This document shows, one piece after another, positions 15,907 through 24,368 of a stretch of 64,000 nucleotides of DNA (positions within the stretch are counted from its first letter, which is position 1; the number at the start of each line of letters is the position of its first letter). A program made the translations under genes and the position numbers. This DNA comes from an uncultured Pelagibacteraceae bacterium (GTDB lineage: Bacteria > Pseudomonadota > Alphaproteobacteria > Pelagibacterales > Pelagibacteraceae): positions 167,907 through 231,906 of the forward strand of contig CACMTO010000001.1 in the NCBI GenBank assembly GCA_902616645.1. Direction: 5' to 3'. Below the pieces are notes generated by a model that ran no database searches, had not been told where the DNA came from, and was given only the letters and a program-made list of their open reading frames with translations.

Positions 15907-16718
15907 AGTTTAAAGTAAATGGAGATGAAGTTTTTGCGTCTACAGGTGGCAGACCTTTTGATAAATCCAAACCTTTAATCATTTTTGTTCATGGAAGTGG
16001 ATTGACTCACATGACATGGGTTTTGCAAACTAGATACTTTGCTTTTCATGGTTACAGTGTTTTAGCGTTGGACATGCCTGGTCATGGTTTATCAGGAGGC
16101 AAAAGTTTAAAATCAATTGAAGAAATGGCTGACTGGATAAGTGATGTTATCGAAGCAGTAGGATATAAAGAGGCATCCTTAGTAGGACACTCTCAAGGTT
16201 GTTTAGTTACAATAGAGTGTACTTCAAGAAATCCAAAAAAAATAAAAACATTAAGCTTAATGGGTGGAGCTGGAGCTATACCCATGAACCCAGAACTGCT
16301 ATCATTAGCGGAAAACAATGATCCTAAAGCTGTAGAATTAATGATGGATTGGGCTCATGGACCTGCAGGTCATTTCGGAGGTCATCCTGTGCCAGGTTTA
16401 TATCATATAAATACAGGTTCTATGTTAGCAAAAACAAGAACAATTAAAAATACTCTTGGTGTAGACTTTAGAGCATGTGATAATTACAAAAACGGTTTTG
16501 AGGCTGCAAAAAAAATAAAAATTCCTACACTATCAATACTTGCTACTGATGATAAAATGTGCCCAGTTAAAGAAGGTAAAAAATTAGCAAATTTAATAGA
16601 GGGAAGTCAAGTTGATATCATAGATAATTGCGGTCATATGATGTTATTAGAAGAGGCAGATAGAGTTTTAAATGTTTTAAAGAAATTTATAACAATAAAT
16701 TATCCAGCAAAAAGATAA
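15903..16718 (+). CDS. Alpha/beta-fold hydrolase
   Basis: A 271-residue alpha/beta hydrolase. The oxyanion block FVHGSGLTHMTW (28-39), the nucleophile elbow VGHSQGC with Ser97, the acid in LATDDKMCP (about residue 220) and the His in DNCGHMML (near 248) complete a canonical triad. There is no signal peptide, so it acts in the cytoplasm. It overlaps metY by four bases. A link to methionine or acetylhomoserine metabolism is suggested by that coupling only; the sequence is not a MetX-type acetyltransferase by length or motifs. Confidence 0.88.
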   Translation: MKFKVNGDEVFASTGGRPFDKSKPLIIFVHGSGLTHMTWVLQTRYFAFHGYSVLALDMPGHGLSGGKSLKSIEEMADWISDVIEAVGYKEASLVGHSQGCLVTIECTSRNPKKIKTLSLMGGAGAIPMNPELLSLAENNDPKAVELMMDWAHGPAGHFGGHPVPGLYHINTGSMLAKTRTIKNTLGVDFRACDNYKNGFEAAKKIKIPTLSILATDDKMCPVKEGKKLANLIEGSQVDIIDNCGHMMLLEEADRVLNVLKKFITINYPAKR

Positions 16719-16734
16719 TAGCCTTAAACTACTA

Positions 16735-17844
16735 ATGAAAAAAAAATTTCGATTTTTTGATAACAGACAAAAATACTTACTATTTGTTACCACAACAAAT
16801 GAAAAAAATAAAATTGCTGATGCAATACAATCAATTGTTCAAAAATTAAAACCAAAATTTCCTGCTTTGAAAATTTTTGATGCTGGTATGGGTGATGGAT
16901 CATTATTGATGAATGTTATAAGACAATGCCATCAGAAAATGCCACACATACCCCTTTTAGTCACAACAAAAGAGATAAGCATGGAAGATGTAAGATTAGG
17001 TCTTGAAAAATTACCTGATCGATTTATTGAACATAAAAACACAGTATTTGTTATATCAAACCTTAACTATACCGAGTCAACACAATTAAAATCAAATAAC
17101 ATCAATAAACAAAAAAAAATGAATTGGAAAGTTATCCGACTAAAAGGTAGCTCATCTTTAGACTTCTCCACCCAGCTAAGAAAATTAAATCGAGAATTTT
17201 TGAGTAAAAATTGGCAGATAGATAGAAATTCAAAAAATGGCAACCCAACATATAAAGAACCATCTGTAATTGTAATTTACAGAAAAGATCAGGAGTTCAG
17301 TCTCAAAAATATAATACCAAAAAAAAATAATGGAAAAAATAAATATGATTTAATTATTGCCTCGCAACCTTATAGATCAAGAATTTCTGCTGAAAAAAAA
17401 GTTAAATATGTAATAGAGCCGATGATAAAGTCTTTAGAAAAGAAAGGTAAATTAGTTGTTGTTCATGCTAGTGGCGGTGATCCTGCAAGCAAAATTGTTA
17501 AAAAAATATGGCCTAAAGAAAAACCTTTTCCAACACTATATAATTCAATATTAAAATATATAAAAAGAAATATCGATAAAAAATTATTAAAAGATCTAAG
17601 ATTTAGTAAAAAAAAGAGAGTTAAATATGTATTAAGAGCACTCCCTAACGAGATCAAAGGAGGTATAGCAACTTCTTTAATTTTCTCAGCATGGAATGCA
17701 GCTGTATATGTGAATCAAATATCTGATGAACAAGTAATGAAAGCAGAAAGAAATAAAGAGTATCTCACAATTGTTAAAAAGATCGTCAATGAAAATAAAG
17801 GTCTGTACTTTAACGATGAGTTATTTGTGGTAGAGAAAAAGTAA
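16735..17844 (+). CDS. Putative class I SAM-dependent methyltransferase-like protein
   Basis: A 369-residue soluble protein. The segment KIFDAGMGDGSLLMNVI (46-62) fits motif I of class I methyltransferases (D-x-G-x-G-x-G). Later, YDLIIASQPY (about 203-212) occupies the position of a D/N-P-P-Y-like motif, and MIKSLEKKGKLVVVHASGGDP resembles the strand 5 region. The middle (about 110-190) is Lys/Asn-rich and not recognisable. I know of no specific substrate. It lies 16 bases after the hydrolase gene and its stop directly abuts the convergent ctaA gene. Confidence 0.5.
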   Translation: MKKKFRFFDNRQKYLLFVTTTNEKNKIADAIQSIVQKLKPKFPALKIFDAGMGDGSLLMNVIRQCHQKMPHIPLLVTTKEISMEDVRLGLEKLPDRFIEHKNTVFVISNLNYTESTQLKSNNINKQKKMNWKVIRLKGSSSLDFSTQLRKLNREFLSKNWQIDRNSKNGNPTYKEPSVIVIYRKDQEFSLKNIIPKKNNGKNKYDLIIASQPYRSRISAEKKVKYVIEPMIKSLEKKGKLVVVHASGGDPASKIVKKIWPKEKPFPTLYNSILKYIKRNIDKKLLKDLRFSKKKRVKYVLRALPNEIKGGIATSLIFSAWNAAVYVNQISDEQVMKAERNKEYLTIVKKIVNENKGLYFNDELFVVEKK

Positions 17845-18858
17845 TTAAGCAAAACGATTTTTAAATAATAAATATAAAGCAGACGATACAAGTAATATAG
17901 AGCTAAATTGGTGCAATGATGCAAATATTATTGTAGCACCACTTAAAACTGTAAGTATACCGAGAAGTACTTGTAAAAATATTATTAATCCTAAAATAAT
18001 TACTGGTTTAATAAGATTAATAATCTTATTTTTAAAAACAACATATATAGATATTAAGTAAATAAAAGAAGTTAAATATGCTAAGTTTCTATGAAGAAAT
18101 TGCACTAACGATGGATCACTAAAAGCTGTCATTTTAAAAAGATTTGATAATTTATTATCATCAGGAAAATAAGTTTCACCCATCAATGGCCATGAGTTAT
18201 AAATTTTACCTGCATCCATACCAGAAACAAATGCACCTATTATTATTTGTAGGAATATTAAAAATAAAATAAATTCTGGTAAAAAATTTATTAATCTATT
18301 TTGATATTTCTGTGTTCTATTTATTAAAAACAAATTCCAGAGTATTAAAGATAATATTATAAAAGCAAATAATAGATGAACAGATAACCTAAAATGACTA
18401 ACATCTATATTGTCAACGAGACCACTTTGTACCATGAACCATCCTAAAAAACCTTGAAAGCAAATCAGAGAAAAAATGAAATAAAAATTTAATAGTTTTT
18501 TGAAACCTATTTTAATAGTAAAATAAATTAATGGTGCTATAAAAGCTAAACCAATTAATCTACCTAAAAACCTATGAGCCCATTCCCACCAAAAAATAAT
18601 CTTAAATTCACTCAAAGTCATTGAATAGTTTTGAAATTTGAATTCAGGAATTAGCTTATATTCCTCAAAATAAATAATCCAATTTTCGTTATTTAAAGGT
18701 GGTAAAATGCCCGAGAATAGTTCCCATTTAGTAATTGACAAACCGGAGTCAGTTAATCGTGTCAAACCCCCAATAACAATCATTAACATAATTAAAAAAA
18801 ACATAAAAATTAACCAGATAGATAGCCTGGTACGAATAATATTATTTTCTATATACAT
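17845..18858 (-). CDS. ctaA: Heme A synthase (COX15/CtaA)
   Basis: Oxidises the C8 methyl of heme O to the formyl of heme A for aa3-type cytochrome oxidase. The protein has eight predicted membrane helices. VIGGLTRLTDSGLSITKWE (about 27-45) is the family signature, and the heme-ligand regions EWAHRFLGRLIG, SVHLLFAF, QFLHRNLAYL and SLHQFSSILLV are present. The ATG at 18858 (MYIENNIIRTRL) is preferred over one 105 bases upstream, because the longer form adds a low-complexity extension and would overlap the divergent chorismate mutase gene. Other oxidase genes are not in the window. Confidence 0.93.
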   Translation of the reverse strand: MYIENNIIRTRLSIWLIFMFFLIMLMIVIGGLTRLTDSGLSITKWELFSGILPPLNNENWIIYFEEYKLIPEFKFQNYSMTLSEFKIIFWWEWAHRFLGRLIGLAFIAPLIYFTIKIGFKKLLNFYFIFSLICFQGFLGWFMVQSGLVDNIDVSHFRLSVHLLFAFIILSLILWNLFLINRTQKYQNRLINFLPEFILFLIFLQIIIGAFVSGMDAGKIYNSWPLMGETYFPDDNKLSNLFKMTAFSDPSLVQFLHRNLAYLTSFIYLISIYVVFKNKIINLIKPVIILGLIIFLQVLLGILTVLSGATIIFASLHQFSSILLVSSALYLLFKNRFA

Positions 18859-18901
18859 GTATTGATAAATATAATATTTTTTAAATAATCCAATTATATA
18901 A

Positions 18902-19192
18902 ATGTCGCCATTAAAAAAAAAAAAATTGTTAAAAATAAGATCTGAATTAGACAAACTCGACAATACTCTTATTAAAATTATTAAAAAGAGAACTTTTCTA
19001 GTTAAAAAAGTTTTGAATTTGAAAGATAAAAAAAATCAAATTGTAGATAAAAAAAGAATAAAAAAAATACTTAGTAATATAAAAAAGAAGTCATTAAAAA
19101 ATCGCATAGATCCAAAAATAACGAACAAAATTTGGAAAAACATGATTTCAGCATATATTGATTTTGAAAAAAGAAATTTTAAAAAAAAATAA
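18902..19192 (+). CDS. Chorismate mutase, AroQ class
   Basis: A 96-residue all-helical protein of the AroQ type converting chorismate to prephenate for Phe/Tyr synthesis. IRSELDKLDNTLIKIIKKRTFLVKKV (13-38) carries the conserved first-helix R-x-x-x-D-x-x-D and the Arg of the KKRTFLVKKV segment. KNQIVDKKRIKKIL (about 45-58) and the C-terminal IWKNMISAYIDFEK (about 76-90) match the second and third helices. It stands alone rather than fused to prephenate dehydratase. Its stop abuts the convergent rpmG gene without a spacer. Confidence 0.88.
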   Translation: MSPLKKKKLLKIRSELDKLDNTLIKIIKKRTFLVKKVLNLKDKKNQIVDKKRIKKILSNIKKKSLKNRIDPKITNKIWKNMISAYIDFEKRNFKKK

Positions 19193-19384
19193 CTATTTAC
19201 TATGTGGTGGTAATTTTTTTTCTACAAATATTTCGTGTTTTCTAGTTGAAGGATTGTATTTTCTCGCTTTTAATTTTACTTTAGCTTTTTCTCCACCAGC
19301 AGGTTTTTTTAAATAGTAAAAGAAAGGGCTATCAGGTTTACTTTCTGGAACCATTCTAATTTTAACATGTGTTTTTTTTGCCAT
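19193..19384 (-). CDS. rpmG: 50S ribosomal protein L33
   Basis: A 63-residue L33. KKTHVKIRMVPESKPDSPFFYYLKKP and KLKARKYNPSTRKHEIFVEKKLP match the family, with the Y-x-P-x-x-R-K-H centre intact. The Cys residues of the zinc-binding variant are absent, so this is the zinc-independent (C-minus) form. It lies four bases downstream of the merR-type gene. Confidence 0.95.
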   Translation of the reverse strand: MAKKTHVKIRMVPESKPDSPFFYYLKKPAGGEKAKVKLKARKYNPSTRKHEIFVEKKLPPHSK

Positions 19385-19388
19385 TTGT

Positions 19389-19754
19389 CTATTTTTTTAA
19401 AGTTTTAATAATATTAGAAATTTTTACTAATTTACTTTTTAAATTACTTGTTCTTATAGAATTATTTAAACTTTCGTCAATATTAAAATTTTGTTTATTA
19501 TCCAAAATTTTTTTTACACCATTTATTGTCATTCCTTGATCTTTTAGAAGAAAATGTATCTTTTTTAATAGAAGAATATTTTTTTCATCATAATATCTTC
19601 TATTACCATTTAAAATTTTTGGTTTTATTTGTCTAAACTCTTTTTCCCAATATCTAATTGTATGAGTTGGTAAAGAATTTTCATTTTTAGACTTTAAACC
19701 TATAAGTTTTACAACTTCACCAATGGTCTTATAAGCATTATTACTTTTATTCAT
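19389..19754 (-). CDS. MerR-family transcriptional regulator
   Basis: A 121-residue protein with a MerR winged-helix domain: YKTIGEVVKLIGL (8-20), LPTHTIRYWEKEFRQIKPKILNGNRRYYD (28-56) and LLLKKIHFLLKDQGMTINGVKKIL (about 60-83). The remainder is a short coiled C-terminus without an effector domain or metal-binding Cys. It follows ihfA with an 8-base overlap, an order shared by many alphaproteobacteria (plsX-fabH-ihfA-merR). Target genes are unknown. Confidence 0.88.
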   Translation of the reverse strand: MNKSNNAYKTIGEVVKLIGLKSKNENSLPTHTIRYWEKEFRQIKPKILNGNRRYYDEKNILLLKKIHFLLKDQGMTINGVKKILDNKQNFNIDESLNNSIRTSNLKSKLVKISNIIKTLKK

Positions 19755-20046
19755 CGTCTTTTTTGTTTATAAATTCCTTAAAGTCTTTTGAAGCCTTAAA
19801 TGAAACAACATTTCTCTCAGAAATGATTTTTTTTTCTTTAGTTTTTGGATTTCTTCCAATTCTTGGTTTTTTTTTTCTTATCAAAAAAGTTCCAAAATTA
19901 GAAATTTTCAATTTTTTCTCTTTTTGTAAATTATCCATAATTAGTAGAAAAAAATCATCAATTAAATGTTCAGATATTCTTTTAGAGTACCCTATTTGCA
20001 TATAAATAAGATTGATTAGGTCTTTTTTAGTTAAATTTAATCTCAT
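19747..20046 (-). CDS. ihfA: Integration host factor alpha / HU-family DNA-binding protein
   Basis: A 99-residue HU/IHF protein. LTKKDLINLIYMQIGYSKRISEHLIDDFF forms the N-terminal helices. SNFGTFLIRKKKPRIGRNPKTKEKKIIS contains the G-R-N-P-x-T motif of the DNA-bending arm, and FKASKDFKEFIN closes the fold. Position between plsX and merR supports the IhfA assignment over HU. It overlaps the plsX stop in an ATGA. Confidence 0.93.
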   Translation of the reverse strand: MRLNLTKKDLINLIYMQIGYSKRISEHLIDDFFLLIMDNLQKEKKLKISNFGTFLIRKKKPRIGRNPKTKEKKIISERNVVSFKASKDFKEFINKKDDE

Positions 20047-21050
20047 CTATTTAAATTTCCCTTAATCTTATCAATTAAATTACCTTTTATAATTTTATTA
20101 CAAACATTAATTGAATTCGAAAAACCTATATAATCTGTGCCACCATGACTTTTAACTACTGGAGCATCTAAACCTATAAATATAGCTCCATTATACAATC
20201 TTGGGTCTAATCTTTTTTTAAATTTTTTTAAATTAGAAATATTTAATAATGATGATATCTTACCTAAAATTGATCCACTAAGAGCTAATTTTAATTCATC
20301 GGTAATAAAATTTGCCGTTCCTTCAGCGGTCTTTAAAGCTACATTACCAGTGAAACCATCTGATACAATTACATTTACTTCTCCGTGCATTAATTGATTA
20401 CCTTCAATATAACCCTTAAAATTAAAATCAAAATTTTTTTTATCATTCAATAACTGAAAGGTTTCCTTGATTGTTTCATTTCCTTTTAATTCTTCAGAGC
20501 CAATATTTAATAATGCAACATTAGGAGTTTCATTAGGATATAACGATTTATATAATGATGCTCCCATAATAGAAAAATCAACTAAATTTTTCGAACCACA
20601 TTCAATATTTGCACCTAAATCCAAAACAACACTCATTCCTTTTTTATTTGGCCATAGTGCTGATAATGCAGGTTTGTCAATATTCTCAATCATCTTAAGA
20701 TTTAATTTTGCTATTACTAGTAATGCACCAGTATTACCTGCGGAAATTACAATATCAGAATTTTTTTTTTTTACACTTTCAATAGCAAGCCACATACTTG
20801 TGTCTTTTCCTCTTTTTGCAGCCTCCAGAGGACTATCAGTACTTTTAACTACATTTTTAGTATCAATAACTTCAAAAAAATCTTTATCAATATTATTCTT
20901 TAAAAGACTATTAATTTCATCTTTGTCTCCAAAAATTTTAAAAAAATTATCTTTATTAGCTTTGTGATTATGAATTATACCATCTATTATTTTCTTAGGT
21001 GAGCCATCTCCCCCCATTGCATCAACTGCAATTTTAATTAAATCATCCAT
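20043..21050 (-). CDS. plsX: Phosphate acyltransferase PlsX
   Basis: Forms acyl-phosphate from acyl-ACP, the substrate of PlsY (also in this window at 58591) for lysophosphatidate synthesis. Signatures are IAVDAMGGDGSPKKII (7-22), ISAGNTGALLVIAK (about 101-114), GANIECGSKNLVDFSIMGA and VIVSDGFTGNVALKTAEG. The 335-residue length is standard. rpmF is 14 bases upstream, the usual rpmF-plsX pair. The fabH gene that normally follows plsX in alphaproteobacteria is missing, and ihfA follows directly. Confidence 0.96.
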   Translation of the reverse strand: MDDLIKIAVDAMGGDGSPKKIIDGIIHNHKANKDNFFKIFGDKDEINSLLKNNIDKDFFEVIDTKNVVKSTDSPLEAAKRGKDTSMWLAIESVKKKNSDIVISAGNTGALLVIAKLNLKMIENIDKPALSALWPNKKGMSVVLDLGANIECGSKNLVDFSIMGASLYKSLYPNETPNVALLNIGSEELKGNETIKETFQLLNDKKNFDFNFKGYIEGNQLMHGEVNVIVSDGFTGNVALKTAEGTANFITDELKLALSGSILGKISSLLNISNLKKFKKRLDPRLYNGAIFIGLDAPVVKSHGGTDYIGFSNSINVCNKIIKGNLIDKIKGNLNR

Positions 21051-21064
21051 TTTACCTAAATAAT

Positions 21065-21247
21065 TTAATCTTTAGGATCTAACACTTGTCGTCCTTTGTA
21101 TGTTCCAGTCTTTAAATCCATATGATGAGAAAGTCTATATTCACCAGACTTTTTATCTTCAACAATGTTTTTTGAAGAAAGTTTCATATTTTGAGAACGT
21201 CTCATTCCTGTTCTGGACGGTGTTTGTTTTCTTTTAGGTACAGCCAT
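21065..21247 (-). CDS. rpmF: 50S ribosomal protein L32
   Basis: A 60-residue L32 of the zinc-free alphaproteobacterial type: [21 protein letters not shown], then [22 protein letters not shown]. It starts the rpmF-plsX-ihfA-merR run, with the bc1-chaperone gene 17 bases upstream. Confidence 0.96.
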   Translation of the reverse strand: MAVPKRKQTPSRTGMRRSQNMKLSSKNIVEDKKSGEYRLSHHMDLKTGTYKGRQVLDPKD

Positions 21248-21264
21248 AATTGTTACTTATACTT

Positions 21265-21714
21265 TTATAAAAAAAAATTCAAAGTCTTTTTTGACAAATC
21301 TTGTCTATATTTATCAAAATATTCAATTAAATAATCAGTTTTATCAAAATTAGACAAAAAAGTTGAAATTGTTTTTTTCTTTTCGCTAAGTGTTAATTTA
21401 TCCCAAAAATGAACTTCAGAAATAATAGAATGGAAAAGATTTATATAATCTTTCATTTTTTTATTAATCGATTGGTCTCCATATCCTATTTCTCTAATGC
21501 TTAATTCTAATTGTCTAAAATTAAAATCATAAATATCCTGTAATATTTTTGGTTCATTGTCATTTTTAAATCTATTAAGAAAAAAAGCGAAATGTATAAG
21601 GAAAAAAACTAATCTATCATAAAAAGTGTCTTGTATAGTTAAACCTTTGTACAAATTTTTATTTGTGGTTAATTTAATCAAATTATTGTAAATATTTAGA
21701 TATTTAATACTCAT
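21265..21714 (-). CDS. Ubiquinol-cytochrome c chaperone (CBP3/UQCC1) family protein
   Basis: A helical protein of about 149 residues. The core IQDTFYDRLVFFLIHFAFFLNRFK..., IYDFNFRQLELSIREIGYGDQSINKKMKDYINLFHSII matches the alphaproteobacterial relatives of the mitochondrial cytochrome b assembly chaperone Cbp3, in which the F-D-x-x-x-x-x-R-E-x-G-x-G-D segment is typical. The position between bamE and rpmF-plsX is conserved in that class. I chose the ATG at 21714: the alternative at 21774 would extend 60 bases into bamE on the other strand. With this choice the two divergent start codons overlap in a single CATG. Confidence 0.75.
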   Translation of the reverse strand: MSIKYLNIYNNLIKLTTNKNLYKGLTIQDTFYDRLVFFLIHFAFFLNRFKNDNEPKILQDIYDFNFRQLELSIREIGYGDQSINKKMKDYINLFHSIISEVHFWDKLTLSEKKKTISTFLSNFDKTDYLIEYFDKYRQDLSKKTLNFFL

Positions 21715-22177
21715 GTTAAAAATAATTTTTATTATCTTTATATTTTTGTTTAGCACAAGTTGTTCTTTTGACAAAGTTGTTAGACATCATGGAGTGCATT
21801 ATTTAGAAAAAAAACAAGAAAAATTAAAAATATTAACTTCAAATAAAAATGATGCAAAATTATTACTTGGTGTTCCCTCGACAAAAAGCACATTTGATAA
21901 CGATATTTGGATTTACATTGAGAGAAAGACGACTGTTAGTGAATTTAAAACTATGGGTAGAAAAAAACTTTTGCAAAATAACGTTTTAGTTTTAGAATTT
22001 GATAAACGAGGTCTCTTAGTAAAAAAAGATTTTTATGACAAAGATCAAATGAAAGAACTTAAATTGTCTAAAAAAGAAACTAATGTTTTAGACAAAAAAA
22101 ATTCATTCATAAACAATGTAATTACGAGTTTAAGACATAAGATTAATGACCCTCTAGGTAGGCGAAAAGCTAAATAA
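21713..22177 (+). CDS. bamE: Outer membrane assembly lipoprotein BamE (SmpA/OmlA)
   Basis: A 154-residue lipoprotein: signal peptide MLKIIFIIFIFLFSTSC with the acylated Cys at 17. The BamE fold follows, including LTSNKNDAKLLLGVPSTKSTFDNDIWIYIERK (about 41-72), whose V/L-G-x-P-S and W-x-Y-I elements are conserved. BamE stabilises the BamA-BamD complex inserting outer-membrane barrels. There is no other usable start codon, so the ATG at 21713 is firm. It overlaps the divergent chaperone gene's start codon by two bases. Confidence 0.9.
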   Translation: MLKIIFIIFIFLFSTSCSFDKVVRHHGVHYLEKKQEKLKILTSNKNDAKLLLGVPSTKSTFDNDIWIYIERKTTVSEFKTMGRKKLLQNNVLVLEFDKRGLLVKKDFYDKDQMKELKLSKKETNVLDKKNSFINNVITSLRHKINDPLGRRKAK

Positions 22178-22182
22178 AGAAA

Positions 22183-24294
22183 CTAATGCCCACCTGCAAT
22201 CACAGCAAGTAAAAGTAAAGCAACAATATTTGTTATTTTTATCATTGGGTTTACAGCTGGACCTGCAGTATCTTTATATGGATCACCTACCGTATCACCA
22301 GTAACTGCGGCCTTGTGTGCCTCAGATCCTTTACCACCATAGTTTCCATCCTCTATATATTTTTTTGCATTATCCCATGCACCACCACCAGCAGTCATTG
22401 ATACGGCTACAAACAATCCGGTTATAATAACCCCTAATAACATTGCACCAACAGATGCTAGTGCTGCAACTTGACCTCCAATTGATAAAATAATGAAATA
22501 CAAAACTATTGGTGATAACACAGGCAATAAAGATGGAATGATCATCTCTTTTATTGCTGCTACAGTTAACAAATCAACCAATTTAGCATAATCTGGTTTT
22601 TGTTTTCTTTTCATTATACCTGGATATTTCTTAAACTGTCTTCTGACTTCTATAACTACTGCTCCACCAGCGCGACCTACAGCCTGCATTCCCATAGAAC
22701 CAAAAAGGTATGGAAGCATTCCACCTATAAGTAATCCAACAACAACATATGGATTTGATAGATCAAAAGTAACCACAATTCCTTCAAGATTAGATCCAGC
22801 AACTTTTGAAAAATGTTTTATGTCTTCTGTATATGCTGCAAATAAAACTAAAGCACCAAGTCCAGCTGATCCAATAGCATAACCTTTTGTAACTGCTTTA
22901 GTTGTATTTCCTACTGCATCTAAAGCATCTGTAGTTTTTCTAACATTATTTGGAAGCTTTGACATTTCAGCTATTCCACCAGCATTATCTGTTACAGGTC
23001 CATAGGCATCAAGAGCAACAACCATTCCAGCTAAAGCAAGCATAGTTGTTACTGCTATAGCGATCCCAAATAAACCAGCAATATAATTTGTAATCAAAAT
23101 TCCTGATACAATTATTAATGCAGGTATTGCAGTCGCCTCTAAAGAAATAGCTAGACCTTGAATAACGTTTGTCCCATGACCAGTAGTCGATGAATTTGCA
23201 ACACTTTTAACAGGCCTATAACTCGTACCAGTATAATACTCGGTTACCCAAATTAATAAACCTGTTATAACTAAGCCGATTATACCACAGTAATATAAAC
23301 TCATTCCAGAGAAAGTCTTATTATTTAAATTAAATGAATTTTCTAAACCTAAAACATAATCAGTTACTGGATAAAGAATAATTAATGACGCGATAGCTGA
23401 GACAATGAAACCTTTATATAGTGCATTCATAACGTTTTTACTTTTTCCTAATTTTACAAAAAATGTACCCAAAATAGATGTAAGAATACATGCGCCACCA
23501 ATAGTTAAAGGATAAATCATCATTGACATGTCACCGGGGAAAAAAATAGATGATAAAACCATTGTAGCAACAATAGTTACTGCGTAAGTTTCAAATAAGT
23601 CAGCAGCCATACCCGCACAATCACCAACATTATCACCAACATTATCAGCAATAACTGCTGGATTTCTAGGATCATCTTCAGGTATACCAGCCTCAACTTT
23701 CCCAACTAAATCTGCACCAACATCAGCTCCTTTTGTGAATATACCACCACCTAATCTTGCAAAAATTGAGATCAAAGAGGCCCCGAACCCTAACGCAACT
23801 AAAGCATTAACTATTTCTCTTTCATCTACATCAAATTTAAGTAATAAATAATAATAAACAGCTATAGCCAACAAAGCTAGACCAGCTACTAACATTCCAG
23901 TTACCGCTCCTGATTTAAAAGCTACAGAAAGTCCATTTGCCAAACCTTTTCTTGAAGCCTCAGCAGTTCTTACATTTGCCTCAACAGAAACCAACATTCC
24001 AACATAACCAGCTATACCAGATAATGCTGCACCAATGAGATAACCTAAACCAACAAGTGGACTAAAAGCAATACTTACTATTATTAAAACAACCACACCT
24101 ACTATTGAAATCGTTTTATATTGTCTGGCTAAATATGCTTTAGCTCCTATTTGAATAGCAGATGCAATTTCTTGCATTTTAGAATTACCCGTACTGGAAT
24201 TTAAGATATTTTTGCCAGTCAAATATCCGTAAATTATTGATAAAAATCCAGCTGCTATTGTAAATAATAATATTGTTTCTAAAGATGAGTTCAT
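22183..24294 (-). CDS. hppA: Membrane-bound proton-pumping pyrophosphatase
   Basis: A 703-residue protein with about sixteen membrane helices that couples pyrophosphate hydrolysis to ion pumping. The catalytic [22 protein letters not shown] and [20 protein letters not shown] blocks are intact, as is the C-terminal [17 protein letters not shown]. In [18 protein letters not shown] (near residue 465) the position that is Ala in potassium-dependent enzymes is Lys, the recognised mark of the potassium-independent, proton-pumping class. It recovers energy from biosynthetic pyrophosphate. It has its own predicted promoter and ends five bases from convergent bamE. Confidence 0.97.
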   Translation of the reverse strand: MNSSLETILLFTIAAGFLSIIYGYLTGKNILNSSTGNSKMQEIASAIQIGAKAYLARQYKTISIVGVVVLIIVSIAFSPLVGLGYLIGAALSGIAGYVGMLVSVEANVRTAEASRKGLANGLSVAFKSGAVTGMLVAGLALLAIAVYYYLLLKFDVDEREIVNALVALGFGASLISIFARLGGGIFTKGADVGADLVGKVEAGIPEDDPRNPAVIADNVGDNVGDCAGMAADLFETYAVTIVATMVLSSIFFPGDMSMMIYPLTIGGACILTSILGTFFVKLGKSKNVMNALYKGFIVSAIASLIILYPVTDYVLGLENSFNLNNKTFSGMSLYYCGIIGLVITGLLIWVTEYYTGTSYRPVKSVANSSTTGHGTNVIQGLAISLEATAIPALIIVSGILITNYIAGLFGIAIAVTTMLALAGMVVALDAYGPVTDNAGGIAEMSKLPNNVRKTTDALDAVGNTTKAVTKGYAIGSAGLGALVLFAAYTEDIKHFSKVAGSNLEGIVVTFDLSNPYVVVGLLIGGMLPYLFGSMGMQAVGRAGGAVVIEVRRQFKKYPGIMKRKQKPDYAKLVDLLTVAAIKEMIIPSLLPVLSPIVLYFIILSIGGQVAALASVGAMLLGVIITGLFVAVSMTAGGGAWDNAKKYIEDGNYGGKGSEAHKAAVTGDTVGDPYKDTAGPAVNPMIKITNIVALLLLAVIAGGH

Positions 24295-24304
24295 ATTAGC
24301 CTTA

Positions 24305-24333
24305 ATTAAAGTTATTTGTTAAAAAGCGGACAA
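24305..24333 (-). promoter_or_regulatory. Predicted promoter of hppA
   Basis: On the minus strand TTGTCC (24333-24328) is followed after exactly 17 bases by TTTAAT (24310-24305), five of six matches to the -10 consensus. The hppA ATG at 24294 is ten bases from the -10 box, giving a very short leader with an AAGG just ahead of the start codon. Confidence 0.45.
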
Positions 24334-24368
24334 TACAAAAAAAGCAATAAAAGGCAATATTTAACTTC

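Noticed and set aside
15903..16718. Homoserine O-acetyltransferase (MetX) for the hydrolase after metY
   Set aside because: It is about 100 residues too short and lacks the MetX motif context around the nucleophile; only the general alpha/beta-hydrolase triad is visible.
18859..18963. Longer N-terminus of ctaA
   Set aside because: The extension is low complexity, precedes a good ATG, and overlaps the start of the divergent chorismate mutase gene.
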